64,000 nucleotides of DNA from JACCXG01 sp963717745. Lineage in GTDB: Bacteria; Acidobacteriota; Vicinamibacteria; Vicinamibacterales; 2-12-FULL-66-21. How positions within the stretch are numbered: position 1 is the first letter of the stretch; every line of letters begins with the position of its first letter. Below, in pieces: positions 1-10,300 of this stretch. The position numbers were made by a program, and so were the translations under genes. The notes beneath the pieces were generated by a model, which was not told where the DNA came from, made no database searches, and saw nothing but the letters and a program-made list of their open reading frames with translations. The DNA is taken from assembly GCA_963717745.1 (NCBI GenBank), contig CAVQXJ010000013.1, positions 744,001 to 808,000 of the forward strand, given 5' to 3'.

Positions 1-776
1 TTGATCACCTTGATCCCGAACCGTTCCTTGTTCACGACCGCGAACTCGAGCGCGCGGATGACGTTGCTGGTCTTGCCCGCGCCTTTCTTGTCGAGGACCC
101 GGAGCGACAGCAGCTTGACGCCCGGCGCCACGCCGGCGTACTTGCCGCCAGACGACGCACCGCTCGAGCCAATCAGCCCGGCGACGTGCGTGCCGTGGCC
201 GTACTCGTCGGTCGGCGCGGTGGCGACCGCGCCCTGGTTGCCGGTGAAGTCGTAGGCGCCCACGATGCGTCCGTCGAAGTCAGGGCCGCTCTGGATGCCC
301 GAGTCGATGATGGCGACCGTCACGGTCGATCCGCTGAACCAGTCCTGGACGCCGAGCCACCGCTTGAGCACGCTGGTGGTCCCGGTCTGGTTCAAGTTGA
401 CGCTCGCGGCCGCCGCGGCCGGAGAAGCCGTCACCGCGCTCGCGTTGACCTCGGCGTCGGCGGACACCGAGAGAACGTCGGGGTCGCTCGAGAGCGCCGC
501 GATTTCCTTCGAATCCATGTCGGCCGACAGCCCACCGATGATCCGATGCTCTTGCGGTCCGCTCCGGCGGTTCGGGAGGCGCTTCTTGACGCGGTCCTTC
601 GCTCCCGGCCGTGTACGAATAATGACTGTGCGCGGCGATCCCGACGAGGTGTTCTCCTGCAGCAACCTGTCGGTTTTCTGCCCGCCGCCGCTGGCAGCGG
701 ACGCCGACGCGGCTGGGATCATGACCCAGAGCGCGAGCGCGGCTCCCCAAACGGCTTTACGACCTAGTGTGCCCAT
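1..776 (-). CDS. Secreted subtilisin-like serine protease (S8), N-terminal part, cut by window edge
   Basis: Reading the minus strand from ATG at 776 gives 258 codons without a stop, running off the window. Residues 1-28 form a signal peptide. Residues about 48-112 resemble an inhibitor_I9-type propeptide. The catalytic domain follows with Asp158 in AIIDSGI and His194 in GHGTHVAGLIG. The catalytic Ser would lie beyond position 1. The family cleaves proteins outside the cell after removal of the propeptide. The gene is divergent from the TPR/FG-GAP operon. Family call is firm; substrate unknown. Confidence 0.88.
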   Translation of the reverse strand, partial: MGTLGRKAVWGAALALWVMIPAASASAASGGGQKTDRLLQENTSSGSPRTVIIRTRPGAKDRVKKRLPNRRSGPQEHRIIGGLSADMDSKEIAALSSDPDVLSVSADAEVNASAVTASPAAAAASVNLNQTGTTSVLKRWLGVQDWFSGSTVTVAIIDSGIQSGPDFDGRIVGAYDFTGNQGAVATAPTDEYGHGTHVAGLIGSSGASSGGKYAGVAPGVKLLSLRVLDKKGAGKTSNVIRALEFAVVNKERFGIKVI

Positions 777-1127
777 TAGTCCTCAATCCCTTGCGAGTAT
801 CCGCAGAGGTAATAGCAACAACGGATCCGTCGAGGTTGATTGGGCGCGGTTGTAAGTTGCTGTATTTAAATGGTTTGCGTACTTACTGAACTGTCGCGAA
901 CTGACGCTTTTGTCGAAGTGTGCCGTTTTGAGACGGGCGCCTCAGCAGCGCACACGGTAACTGATTGTAAACGCGCGACTTAGTGGCCTATTCTCGAAAT
1001 GAAACACGATATCCAGCACATGTGCCGTTCTGGTGCGCTCGCTCACGGTTGTGCGAGAGCCCCCTTCTGGCGGAAGGCCGAAGCCACGATTTGGGAGTTG
1101 ATGCGAACTCAGCGCTAAAATCCATCG
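777..1127. promoter_or_regulatory. Divergent intergenic region (no gene seen)
   Basis: 351 bases separate the divergent subtilase and TPR genes, so promoters for both must lie here. The stretch around 850-930 is AT-richer than its surroundings (for example TATTTAAAT). I cannot assign clear -35/-10 pairs. Short open frames crossing this stretch have no coding character. Confidence 0.4.
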
Positions 1128-2681
1128 GTGCGTTGTGGCCGCATTCTCGGGGTGTGGGTAGTGGTGACGCTGGTCCGGGCCGGGGCCGCGGCGCAGACGC
1201 CATCGCCGGCCACCGCCGCGAACCAATTGCGGGAGGCGCGGCAGATGGCGGCGGCGGGCCGGCTGGACGCCGCGGTGGAGGCGGTCGAGCAGATCCTCGC
1301 CGGCAGTCCCTCTCGCTATGATGCGGTGCTCCTGCTGGGCGAGCTGCTCGAGGCACGCGGGGATCTGGCCGGCGCGACCACTGCCTACGAACGCGCGATC
1401 CGGGCACGGTCCGGCAGTGCGGTCGCCCACGATAAGCTTGGGTTCGTGCTCGGTCGGCAGGGGCGGATCCCCGAGGCGCTCGCGGGGTTCGCCCGGGCGA
1501 TCAAGCTCGATCCGATGCTGTTCGACGCGCAGTATCACCTCGGAGCCACCAGATGGTGGACAAAGGACCTGAACGGCGCGATGGCGCCGCTCCGCGCGGC
1601 GGTCCGGCTTCGTCCTGACCATCCGGAGGCGCGCTACTATTTCGGCGCCACGCTGCGCCAATCGGGCAGCCTGCCCGAGGCCGCGATCCAGTTGCGCGAA
1701 GCGGTGCGGCTGGCCCCGTCACTTGCTCCGGCACATCTTCAACTCGGGGTCACGCTGCAGGCTCTGGGCGACCTGGATGGCGCGCTCGCGAGCTTCAAAC
1801 GCGCCGCGGCGCTCGATCCTGGTGTCCCCGACGCCCTCAACAGTCTCGGGCTCGCGCTGATGCAAAGCGGGAATGGCGCGGAGGCCGTCGACACGTTCCG
1901 CAGGCTGATCGCCGCCCACCCCTCGTTCGCATCCGGACGCCTCAATCTGGCGACTACCCTGATGCACCAGGGGGACCTCGGGGGCGCCGTGGAGCTCCTG
2001 GAGGCGGTCACGGCCGAACAGCCGGACAATGCCGAAGCGTTCTACAACCTTGGAGTGGCCCTCAAGCAGCGCGATGACTTCGATCGCGCCGAAGCGGCGC
2101 TGCGCCGCGCGGTGACGCTGGCTCCCAAGCTGGGGGATCCGCCGTTCACGCTGGGCGTGCTCCTCTGGCAGACCGGCCGCAGCGCCGACGCCGAGCAGAT
2201 GTTCCGCGAGGCGATGGCCCGCACTCCTGACTCCGCCGACGCGCATTACATGCTCGCGACGGTGTTGAAGGCCGACGGACGCGTGGACGCCGCGATCACC
2301 GAGCTGCGGGCCGCGATTCGCCTGCGGCCCGAGTCGATCGAGGCCCATCACAGCCTCGCCCAGCTGCTGCAGCAGCGCGGCGACGCCGACGGCGCCCGGC
2401 TGGCGCGTGAGGAGGCCGATCGGCTGGCGCGACGCAAGGCCGACGCACAGGCCTCGGCCTTCGCGGCGAGCGTCGGCCGTCAGAAGCTGAAGGCCGGCGA
2501 TCGGCCGGCCGCGATCGCCCAGTTCCGCGAAGCGATCCGCCTGGCGCCCGACAATGCCGACGCGCATTACGCGCTCGGGGTCGCGCTGCAGCAGGGGGGC
2601 GCCCCCGCCGAGGCGCGCGAGCACTTCGAACGTGCGCGGAAACTCGCGCCCAACCTCTATCCACGTGAGGGACGTCCGTGA
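1128..2681 (+). CDS. TPR repeat protein, exported
   Basis: A 517-residue protein starting at GTG. Residues 1-23 look like a signal peptide ending AAAQ. The rest is an array of about 12-13 tetratricopeptide repeats with the usual A/G/Y/A/P pattern (for example LGVTLQALGDLDGALASFKR). TPR solenoids bind partner proteins; none can be named. It is the first gene of a four-gene cluster, and its stop overlaps the GTG of the next gene (GTGA at 2678-2681), so the two are probably translationally coupled. The start lacks a clear ribosome-binding site; the signal peptide argues for this start. Confidence 0.85.
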   Translation: MRCGRILGVWVVVTLVRAGAAAQTPSPATAANQLREARQMAAAGRLDAAVEAVEQILAGSPSRYDAVLLLGELLEARGDLAGATTAYERAIRARSGSAVAHDKLGFVLGRQGRIPEALAGFARAIKLDPMLFDAQYHLGATRWWTKDLNGAMAPLRAAVRLRPDHPEARYYFGATLRQSGSLPEAAIQLREAVRLAPSLAPAHLQLGVTLQALGDLDGALASFKRAAALDPGVPDALNSLGLALMQSGNGAEAVDTFRRLIAAHPSFASGRLNLATTLMHQGDLGGAVELLEAVTAEQPDNAEAFYNLGVALKQRDDFDRAEAALRRAVTLAPKLGDPPFTLGVLLWQTGRSADAEQMFREAMARTPDSADAHYMLATVLKADGRVDAAITELRAAIRLRPESIEAHHSLAQLLQQRGDADGARLAREEADRLARRKADAQASAFAASVGRQKLKAGDRPAAIAQFREAIRLAPDNADAHYALGVALQQGGAPAEAREHFERARKLAPNLYPREGRP

Positions 2682-4411
2682 TCCGTCCGCTACGCCCGGC
2701 TGCTCCCGCCCTGCTGATCCTCGCGGCCGCCTCGGCGGCCGTATCGGTGCACGGCCGTCAGTCATCGGCCACACCCCTCGGGTTTTCGTTCAGCGAGGTC
2801 GCGTCATCGGCCGGCCTCTCGGCGATTACCGTCTACGGCGGTATCCGCACCAATCGCTACCTGCTCGAGACCACCGGCAGCGGCGCCGCCGCGTTCGACT
2901 ACGATGGCGACGGCTGGCAGGACCTGTTCGTGGTCAACGGCACGACGCTCGAAGGATTCCCCAAAGGCCAGGAGCCGACCAGTCACCTGTATCGAAACAA
3001 GCGCGACGGCACGTTCGAAGACGTGAGCGCGAAAGCCGGGCTCGCGTTGACCGGGTGGGGACAGGCCGCCTGTGCCGGTGACTACGACAACGACGGCCGC
3101 GAAGACCTGTTCGTCACCTTCTTCGGCACCAACCGGCTGTTTCACAATCGCGGCGACGGCACCTTCGACGATGTCACCAAACGGGCCGGGCTCGAGACCG
3201 TCCGCTCTCGCTGGGGCGCCGGCTGTGCCTTCCTCGACTACGACCGCAATGGCCGACTGGACCTGTTCGCCGCCAACTATATCGATCTCGATCTCAGTAC
3301 CGCGCCGGTCCCGGAGTCGGGCCTGTGCCGCTACAAGGGGCTGCCAGTCGCCTGCGGCCCGCCAGGGCTCCCCGGAGGAAAGAATCTCCTCTATCGCAAC
3401 CAGGGCGACGGCAGCTTTGCCGACGTCTCGGCCGCATCCGGCATCACCCGCGCGCACGGCACCTACGCGCTCGGCGTCAGCACGCTCGACTTCGACGACG
3501 ACGGGTGGATCGATCTCTATGTCGCCAACGATTCGAACCCGAGCGCGTTGTATCGAAACAACCGCGACGGCACCTTCACCGACATCGGCGTCTCCGCCGG
3601 CTGCGCCTACAGCCAGGACGGCAAGCCGCAGGCCGGGATGGGTGTGGCGGTCGGCGACTACAACCGCGACGGCCGCATGGATATCTTCAAGACCAACTTC
3701 GCCGGCGACACCTCCACGCTGTACGCCAATACCGGTAGCGGTCTCTGCGAGGATCGCACCTTCGCCAGCGGGTTCGGCCGGAACACGCGGTGGCTCGGAT
3801 GGGGCGTCTCGTTCCTGGATCTCGATCTCGACGGCTGGCAGGACCTGTTCCTCGTCAACGGGCACGTGTATCCCGAGGTCGACCAGGTCAAAACCGAAGC
3901 GGGCTACAAGCAGCGCAAGGTCGTCTATCGCAACCGCGGCGACGGCCGCTTCGACGATGTGACCGAGCAGATCGGGCCGCCGGTGACGGTCCCCAAGGCC
4001 GGCCGGGGCGCGGCCTTTGCCGATCTCGACAATGACGGCGACATCGACGTGCTCGTCAACAACGTTCACGACCCGCCCGAGCTGTATCGACTCGATCAGC
4101 GCGAGCCGCACAACTGGTCGGCGCTCCGGCTGGTCGGCGTCCAGTCGAATCGCAGCGCGATCGGGGCGCGCGTGGTCCTCATGGGCGGCGGCGTCTCCCA
4201 GGTGAGCGAAGTGCGGGGCGGCGGCAGCTACTATTCCCAGAACGACCTTCGGCTGCACTTCGGTCTGGGCGCGGCGAAGACCATCGACCGCATCGAAGTC
4301 CGCTGGCCGAATGGCAACGTCGAAATCTGGACCGGCGTCGAGCCCAATCGCATCGTCACCCTGACCGAAGGTACGGGCCGGCCGCTGCCTGCCAAGACAG
4401 GCGGTAAGTGA
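2678..4411 (+). CDS. CRTAC1-type secreted FG-GAP/UnbV protein
   Basis: 577 residues with a signal peptide (about 1-26). At least seven FG-GAP/VCBS calcium-loop motifs follow, such as DYDGDGWQDLF, DYDNDGREDLF, DFDDDGWIDLY, DLDLDGWQDLF and DLDNDGDIDVL. This predicts an integrin-like beta-propeller outside the cytoplasm. The C-terminal ~80 residues are an ASPIC/UnbV domain ending in RIEVRWPNGNVEIW. It overlaps the TPR gene upstream and the TPR gene downstream by GTGA (4408-4411). Function unknown; extracellular binding or scaffolding with the TPR partner is an inference. Confidence 0.9.
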   Translation: MIRPLRPAAPALLILAAASAAVSVHGRQSSATPLGFSFSEVASSAGLSAITVYGGIRTNRYLLETTGSGAAAFDYDGDGWQDLFVVNGTTLEGFPKGQEPTSHLYRNKRDGTFEDVSAKAGLALTGWGQAACAGDYDNDGREDLFVTFFGTNRLFHNRGDGTFDDVTKRAGLETVRSRWGAGCAFLDYDRNGRLDLFAANYIDLDLSTAPVPESGLCRYKGLPVACGPPGLPGGKNLLYRNQGDGSFADVSAASGITRAHGTYALGVSTLDFDDDGWIDLYVANDSNPSALYRNNRDGTFTDIGVSAGCAYSQDGKPQAGMGVAVGDYNRDGRMDIFKTNFAGDTSTLYANTGSGLCEDRTFASGFGRNTRWLGWGVSFLDLDLDGWQDLFLVNGHVYPEVDQVKTEAGYKQRKVVYRNRGDGRFDDVTEQIGPPVTVPKAGRGAAFADLDNDGDIDVLVNNVHDPPELYRLDQREPHNWSALRLVGVQSNRSAIGARVVLMGGGVSQVSEVRGGGSYYSQNDLRLHFGLGAAKTIDRIEVRWPNGNVEIWTGVEPNRIVTLTEGTGRPLPAKTGGK

Positions 4412-5400
4412 TCGGCGTCGTGACCCTGGTGCTGGCACTGTGCGTACCCCAGATCGCGGGGGACGTGCTCGCGGAAGCGCGCAAATTGATCGACGACGGG
4501 CAGCCGCGGAAGGCGATCGCGGCACTGCAGTCGGTGAAGACCGACGGCGACGCGGGATTGCAGGCGCAGGTCGGCCTGCTGCTCGGCGTCGCCTACTATC
4601 ACGCCGACGATCCGGGGAAAGCGATCGAGTTGATCACACCGGTCGTGGATCGATTTCCCGCGGATTCCGTGGCACGCCGCGAGGCGGACCAGGTTCTCGG
4701 CCTCGCGGGAGTGGTGGTCGGCAGATTCGCCGAGGCGATTCCGCGGCTCGAGGCCACGCGGCGGTGGGCGCCAGGCAATCTCGAGCTCGCCTACGCACTC
4801 GCGCAAGCCTACGTTCAGACCCGGCGCGCGGACGGCGCACGGTCGACGGTGGCCTCCATCTATGGCGTCGCACCCGATTCAGCGGCCGCGCACCTGCTCG
4901 TCGCCCAGCTGATGATTCGGCTGGAACTGGAGCCGCAGGCGGAGGTCGAGCTGACGCAGGCTCTCGGCAAGGATCCGAGGCTGCCGACCGCCAATCTTCT
5001 GCTCGGCCAGATCGCGATGTTCCGCGGCCGGTTGCCGGAGGCGATCGCGCTGACCACCCGCGAGCTCGCGATCAGTCCGGCCAACGCCATGGCGTTCTCG
5101 CAGCTCGGCGACGCGTACGTGCGTGAAGCGAAGTGGGACGAGGCCATCGCCGCGCTGCAGAAATCGATCTGGTTGAATCCCTTCTACAGCGCGCCGTACA
5201 TTCTCCTCGGCCGTGCCTATGTCAGGAAGGCGCAGCCGGTAGTCGCCGAGGGAATGTTCCGGCGGGCGATTCAGTTCGATCCGAACAACCGTACCGCCCA
5301 CTACCTGCTCGCGCAGCTCCTTCAGCAGGCCGGCCGCGAGGAAGAGGCGAAGCGCGAGTTCGATCTCGCGGAGCGGTTGCGCACTCCGCGCGAGCGATGA
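4408..5400 (+). CDS. TPR repeat protein (second copy of pair)
   Basis: 330 residues starting at the GTG that overlaps the stop of the FG-GAP gene. A short hydrophobic N-terminus (MIGVVTLVLALCVPQIAG) may be a signal peptide. About eight TPR units follow, for example ALQKSIWLNPFYSAPYILLG. Its own stop overlaps the next ATG (ATGA at 5397-5400). It is shorter than the first TPR protein but holds the same place relative to an FG-GAP/UnbV gene, so the cluster is a duplicated TPR/FG-GAP unit. Confidence 0.85.
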   Translation: MIGVVTLVLALCVPQIAGDVLAEARKLIDDGQPRKAIAALQSVKTDGDAGLQAQVGLLLGVAYYHADDPGKAIELITPVVDRFPADSVARREADQVLGLAGVVVGRFAEAIPRLEATRRWAPGNLELAYALAQAYVQTRRADGARSTVASIYGVAPDSAAAHLLVAQLMIRLELEPQAEVELTQALGKDPRLPTANLLLGQIAMFRGRLPEAIALTTRELAISPANAMAFSQLGDAYVREAKWDEAIAALQKSIWLNPFYSAPYILLGRAYVRKAQPVVAEGMFRRAIQFDPNNRTAHYLLAQLLQQAGREEEAKREFDLAERLRTPRER

Positions 5401-7095
5401 GAGCTGGCGGAAGTCTCTCGGTCTGCGCGTTCGCGATCCTTACGCTCGCGGCTCATCAGTCACCCGACGCCGCGTGGCCGGTACGCTTCACCGACGTCGC
5501 GCTGACCGCCGGCCTGACCCATCCCAGCGTCTACGGCGGCGTCGACCGCAAGCGATTCATCCTCGAAACCAACGGCTGCGGAACAGGGTTCCTCGACTAC
5601 GACCGCGACGGCTGGCTCGACGCGCTGGTCCTGAGCGGGACGCGCTTCGAGGAGGGCAGCCGCCGCGAACAGTCCTGGGCGCCCGGCGATCGGCCCACCA
5701 GCCGCCTGTATCGCAACCGTCGTGACGGCACGTTCGAGGACGTGACGGCTCGAGTGGGTCTCGACCGCGTGGGATGGGCATCCGGGGTGTGCGCCGCCGA
5801 CTACGACAACGACGGCTGGCTCGATCTCTTCGTGACCTTCTTCGGGCACAACGTGCTGTATCGCAATCGCGATGGGGCGCGGTTCGAGGACGTCACGAAG
5901 GCGGCGGGCCTCGACCGGAGTGAGGTGCGCTGGGGCTCGGGGTGCAGCTTCCTCGACTACGACCGCGATGGCGACGTCGATCTCTTCGTCGCCAACTACC
6001 TGCGATTCGATGCCGCGTCGGCGTCCGAGCCGGGGCAGGGTGCCAACTGTGTCTGGAAAGGCGTGCCGGTCAACTGCGGTCCGAAGGGGCTGCCCACCGA
6101 CACCAATCTCCTCTATCGCAACCGCGGCGACGGCACCTTCGAGGACGTCTCCGTTCCGTCACGCGTCGCAACCGTCACCGGACGCTATCCGATGACGGCG
6201 ATCGCGGCGGACCTGGACGACGACGGGTGGCCCGACATCTACGTGGCGTCGGACTCGACCGCGGCGATCCTGTATCGCAACAATCGCGACGGGACGTTCA
6301 CCGACGAGGCGATGAAGAGCGGCGCCGCGCTGAGCGAGCAGGGAGCGCCGCAAGCCGGCATGGGCGCCGCCATCGGCGACATCAACAACGACGGCCGGCT
6401 CGATCTGCTGAAGACGCACTTCGCCGACGACATCCCGGCGCTGTATCAGAGTCTCGGTCGCGGGCTGTTCGAGGACGTGGCGATGTCCATGGGCCTCGGC
6501 GTGCAGAACCGCTATGTCGAGTGGGGTGCCGGGCTCCCCGATCTGGACAACGATGGCCGCGCCGACCTGATGTATGTGACCGGCCACGTCTATCCGGAAG
6601 TCGAACGGACGCTGCCCCAGTATCCGCATCGCGGTCCGCGGATGGTGTTCAGGAACGCCGGCGCCGCGCTTCGTCGACGTCACGGCTCAGAGCGGGGGAG
6701 CGGCCGATCCGCGGTCGAGCCGGGGCGCCGCGTTCGGCGACTACGACAACGACGGCGACGAAGACGTGCTGATCATGAACATGAACGAGCCGCCGTCGCT
6801 GCTCCGCAACGATTACCGCGGCGCGAACCGCTGGCTGTCGCTCCGACTCATCGGTGCCGCGTCGAACCGGGCGGCCATCGGCGCGATCGTCACCGTGACC
6901 GCCGGCGGCGTGCGGCAGGCACGCGCGGTGGTCAGTCAAGGTAGCTACTACTCGCACAACGATCTGCGCCTGCATTTCGGCCTGGGGACGGCGGAGACTG
7001 CCGAGCGGATCGAGGTTCGATGGCCGAATGGCGCAGCGCAGGCGTTGACCAACGTGCAGGGCCGCCAGATCCTCACCGTCACCGAGCCGCGATAG
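5397..7095 (+). CDS. Second CRTAC1-type FG-GAP/UnbV protein, +1 frameshift near 6665
   Basis: ATG at 5397 overlaps the TPR stop. A signal peptide is followed by FG-GAP motifs such as DYDRDGWLDAL, DYDNDGWLDLF, DLDDDGWPDIY and DLDNDGRADLM. The frame is lost after RMVFRNAG at about 6661-6668. The +1 frame continues exactly as expected: RFVDVTAQSG, then FGDYDNDGDEDVL, then the UnbV domain ending RIEVRWPNGAAQAL at 7095. One extra C in the run ggcgccgcg would explain it. The uninterrupted protein would be about 565 residues, like its upstream paralogue. Either a sequencing indel or a recent mutation. Confidence 0.8.
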
Positions 7096-7124
7096 CGACT
7101 CACTCCCGCGGCTGTCGGCTCGGC

Positions 7125-7229
7125 CCGGGTCTGAAGACCCGGACCGCACAATGGGAAGGAACTTGGACCTTCCAGTTGTCGGAAGTCGCAACAGCCTGAT
7201 CGCTGTGGCGTCCGGGTCTTCAGACCCGG
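7125..7229. repeat. Pair of inverted palindromes (REP-like)
   Basis: ccgggtctgaagacccgg at 7125-7142 has perfect 8-base arms (ccgggtct/agacccgg) around GA. Its reverse complement stands at 7212-7229. The two copies are therefore oriented head to head about 70 bases apart, the layout of a REP doublet. They lie downstream of the FG-GAP operon and could also act in termination or mRNA 3'-end stabilisation. Confidence 0.7.
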
Positions 7230-7306
7230 ACGAACCCGCGAGGTGCTGGGGCGCTTGGACGGGGGACACGCGCGGCTATTTCTCTACCTCATCAAAGTGA
7301 ATGCGC

Positions 7307-7335
7307 TTGACGCTGGTGTCAGCGCTCTCTATGTT
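7307..7335 (+). promoter_or_regulatory. Candidate sigma-70 promoter of the Oar-like receptor gene
   Basis: TTGACG (7307-7312) and TATGTT (7330-7335) are separated by 17 bases. This gives a short leader to the ATG at 7386, which has GGAGG about 10 bases upstream. Five of six and four of six consensus matches. Confidence 0.5.
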
Positions 7336-7385
7336 GTTCGCACTAGTCGTCGTCGTCGGTTCGAATCGATTGGAGGGCCTTTCTT

Positions 7386-10300
7386 ATGGCAGTCGTTCAC
7401 GCCCGGGCCCGCGTCGTCTCGCGTACGGGCAGGTTTCTCTTCCTCATCCTCTGGGCATTGGCGGTCGCGCCGCGGCCGGTCGATGCGCAGGCGGTCTACG
7501 GCAGCATCGGCGGCACGGTCAAGGATCCCAGTGGCGCCGTCCTGCCCGGGGTCACCGTCAACATCGTGAGTCTCACCCGTCAGACCACCGACTCGGTCGT
7601 GACCAACGAATCGGGCATGTTCGTCAAGGAGCGGCTGCTTCCTGGCGAGTACAAGATCCAGGCTGAGCTGGCGGGATTCAAGACGGCGATCGTGCCGCGC
7701 GTCGAGGTCGGCGTGGACTCGCAGACCCCCGTGGAGTTCGTCCTACAAGTCGGTCAGCTCTCGGATGAAGTGACGGTGACCGGCGGCGCGACGCTGCTGA
7801 CGACCGACCGGGCGGATGTCGCCATGCGATTCGACGCACGGCAGCTGACGGATCTGCCGGTGCTCGATCGCAACTTCACCAAGTTCCTGCTGCTGACCCC
7901 CGGGACGCAGCAGCTCCAATGGCAGCATGCGGCCAGCGAGAACCCGCAGGGGTCGACCCAGACAATGGTGAACGGGCAGCACTTCAGCGGGACCAACTAT
8001 CAGCTCGACGGCACCGACAACCGCGATCCGATCCTCGGGATCATCGTCATCAACCCGACGCTGGAGTCGATCGGCGAGACCAAGATCACGTCGCAGAACT
8101 ACGACGCGGAGTTCGGTCTGGCGGTCGCGGGCGTGGTGTCGGTGCAGACGCGATCCGGGAGCAACTCGGTGCGCGGCAGCGGCTTCGAGTTCTTCCAGAA
8201 CGACAAGTTCCAGTCGCGGAATCCCTTCACGCAGTTCCAGCCGGATCCGCTGACCGGCCGACACATTCCCGAGACCAGCCGCCACCAGTTCGGCGCGTCG
8301 ATCGGCGGTCCCATCTCTCGCAACCAGTGGTTCTTCTTCGGTGACTATCAGGGCACGCGGGCCACGCAGGGTGGCTCGCGGCTGTTGTCGGTGCCGACCG
8401 CGGCGGCGCGCGGCGGCGATCTCAGCGCGTACGGCATCAACATCTACGATCCGGACACCCGGGTGCAGTTCCCGGGCAACCGTATTCCGCAGGGGCGGCT
8501 GTCGGCCCAGGCGCAGCGCATCCTCGCCCTGATTCCGATGCCGAATGCGCCGGGACGCGACAGCGGGATCCGCGACAACTACGTGGCGTCGGCGTCGGAG
8601 TCGTTCGACGAGAACTCGATGAACGTCCGGATCGACGGGCGGCTCTCCGACAAGCTGAACGTGTTCAGCCGCTACAGTCTGGGCGACTTCATCCGCGACG
8701 GGCCGACCGCGTTCGGCCCCGGCGGCGGACAGGAGCTGGTCAGCCTCGGCGGCGTCTCCGACGTGCGCAACCACAGCCTCGCGGCCGGCATGGACTACAC
8801 GCTGTCGCCGACGATGCTGGCGGATTTCCGCTTCGGCTTCTTCAAATACAAGGTCAACGTGCTGCCGTTCGACTTCGGCACCAGACCGGCGGCGGAGGCC
8901 GGCATTCCCGGCTTGAACTTCGACGACACCTTCAGCTCGGGGCTTCCCGCGGGCTTCGTCGACAACGAGGGCTCGAGCGAGGCGGGTGCCTTCGAGTTCG
9001 GATCCGGCCTTAACGTCAACCGCTGCAACTGTCCTCTCGATCAGGACGAGAAGCAGTTCCAGGTCGTCGGCAACCTCACCCGAATGCAGGGCAACCACAC
9101 GATCAAGTTCGGCGTGGACGTCCGCCGCGCCCACAACCTGCGCGTGCCGAGCGACGCGCACCGGTCGGGCGAGCTGACCTTCCACAGCGATCGCACGTCG
9201 CTCAACGGCACCGGCGGGCTGGGTCTCGCCACGTTCCTGCTCGGTGATGTCACCCAGCTCCGGCGCTACGTGAGTGCGAACACCGACGCGCGTGAGCAGC
9301 AGTGGCGGCACTTCTACTACGCGCAGGACACCTGGCGCGTGAACAGCAAGACCACGCTCAACTTCGGGCTGCGGCTCGACGTGATCAACCCGCAGACGAT
9401 CAACGAGGCCGGCAACGCGGGCTTCCTCGACCTCAAGACCGGCGAGATTGCGGTGGTCGGCGTTGGCGGGATTCCGTTGAACGGCGGGGTCGAGAACAAG
9501 CTGAATTGGGCCCCCCGTCTCGGCGCCACGCATCAGATCACCGACAAGACCGTGCTGCGCGGCGGCTACGGGCGGGTCTACGACATCGGCGTGTTCGGAT
9601 CGCTGTTCGGCCACAGCGTCACCCAGAACCTGCCGGTGCTGGCGGTGCAGGAGCTCAACGCGCCGTCCAACTTCGACCGCGTCTTCACGCTGAGTCAGGG
9701 GCCCTCGGCGCCCGCGTTCCCGGCAGTCCCGTCGTCAGGCCGCTTCCCGCTGCCGAATGGCGTTTTCGCGCGGGCGCTGCCCGAGACGCAACGGCCGCCG
9801 ACCGTCGACGCGTTCAACGTCATGGTGCAGCATCAGTTGACCGCGACGATGTCGGTCGAGGCGGGCTACGTGGGCAACCGTGGCAGGGACGTGTTCGCGG
9901 GCGACGGTCCCGCGATCAACATCAACCAGCCGTCGCTCAACGGGTTTGCCCAGGGCGTGCCGCTGAACAACCGGCGGCCGTTCTTCAACCGGTTCGGCTG
10001 GACGCAGGGCATCGACTACTTCTGCAACTGCGCCACGAACTCGTACGACTCTCTGCAGGCGAAGCTCACCAAGCGCTTCTCCTCGGGCTACTCGGCCAAC
10101 GTGAACTACACGCTCCAGAAGGCGCGGCAGCACGGCGGTGATCAGTTCGAGACGGATCTGCCCGAGCACCAGGGCCTGTACAACAGCGACCTGGAATTCG
10201 GTGCGCCCGACTGGGACCGGATCCACAGCTTCGTATTCTCGCTGGTGGCGGAGCTGCCGGTCGGCAGAGGTCGCGAGTTCCTGTCGGACATGTCGCCGTT

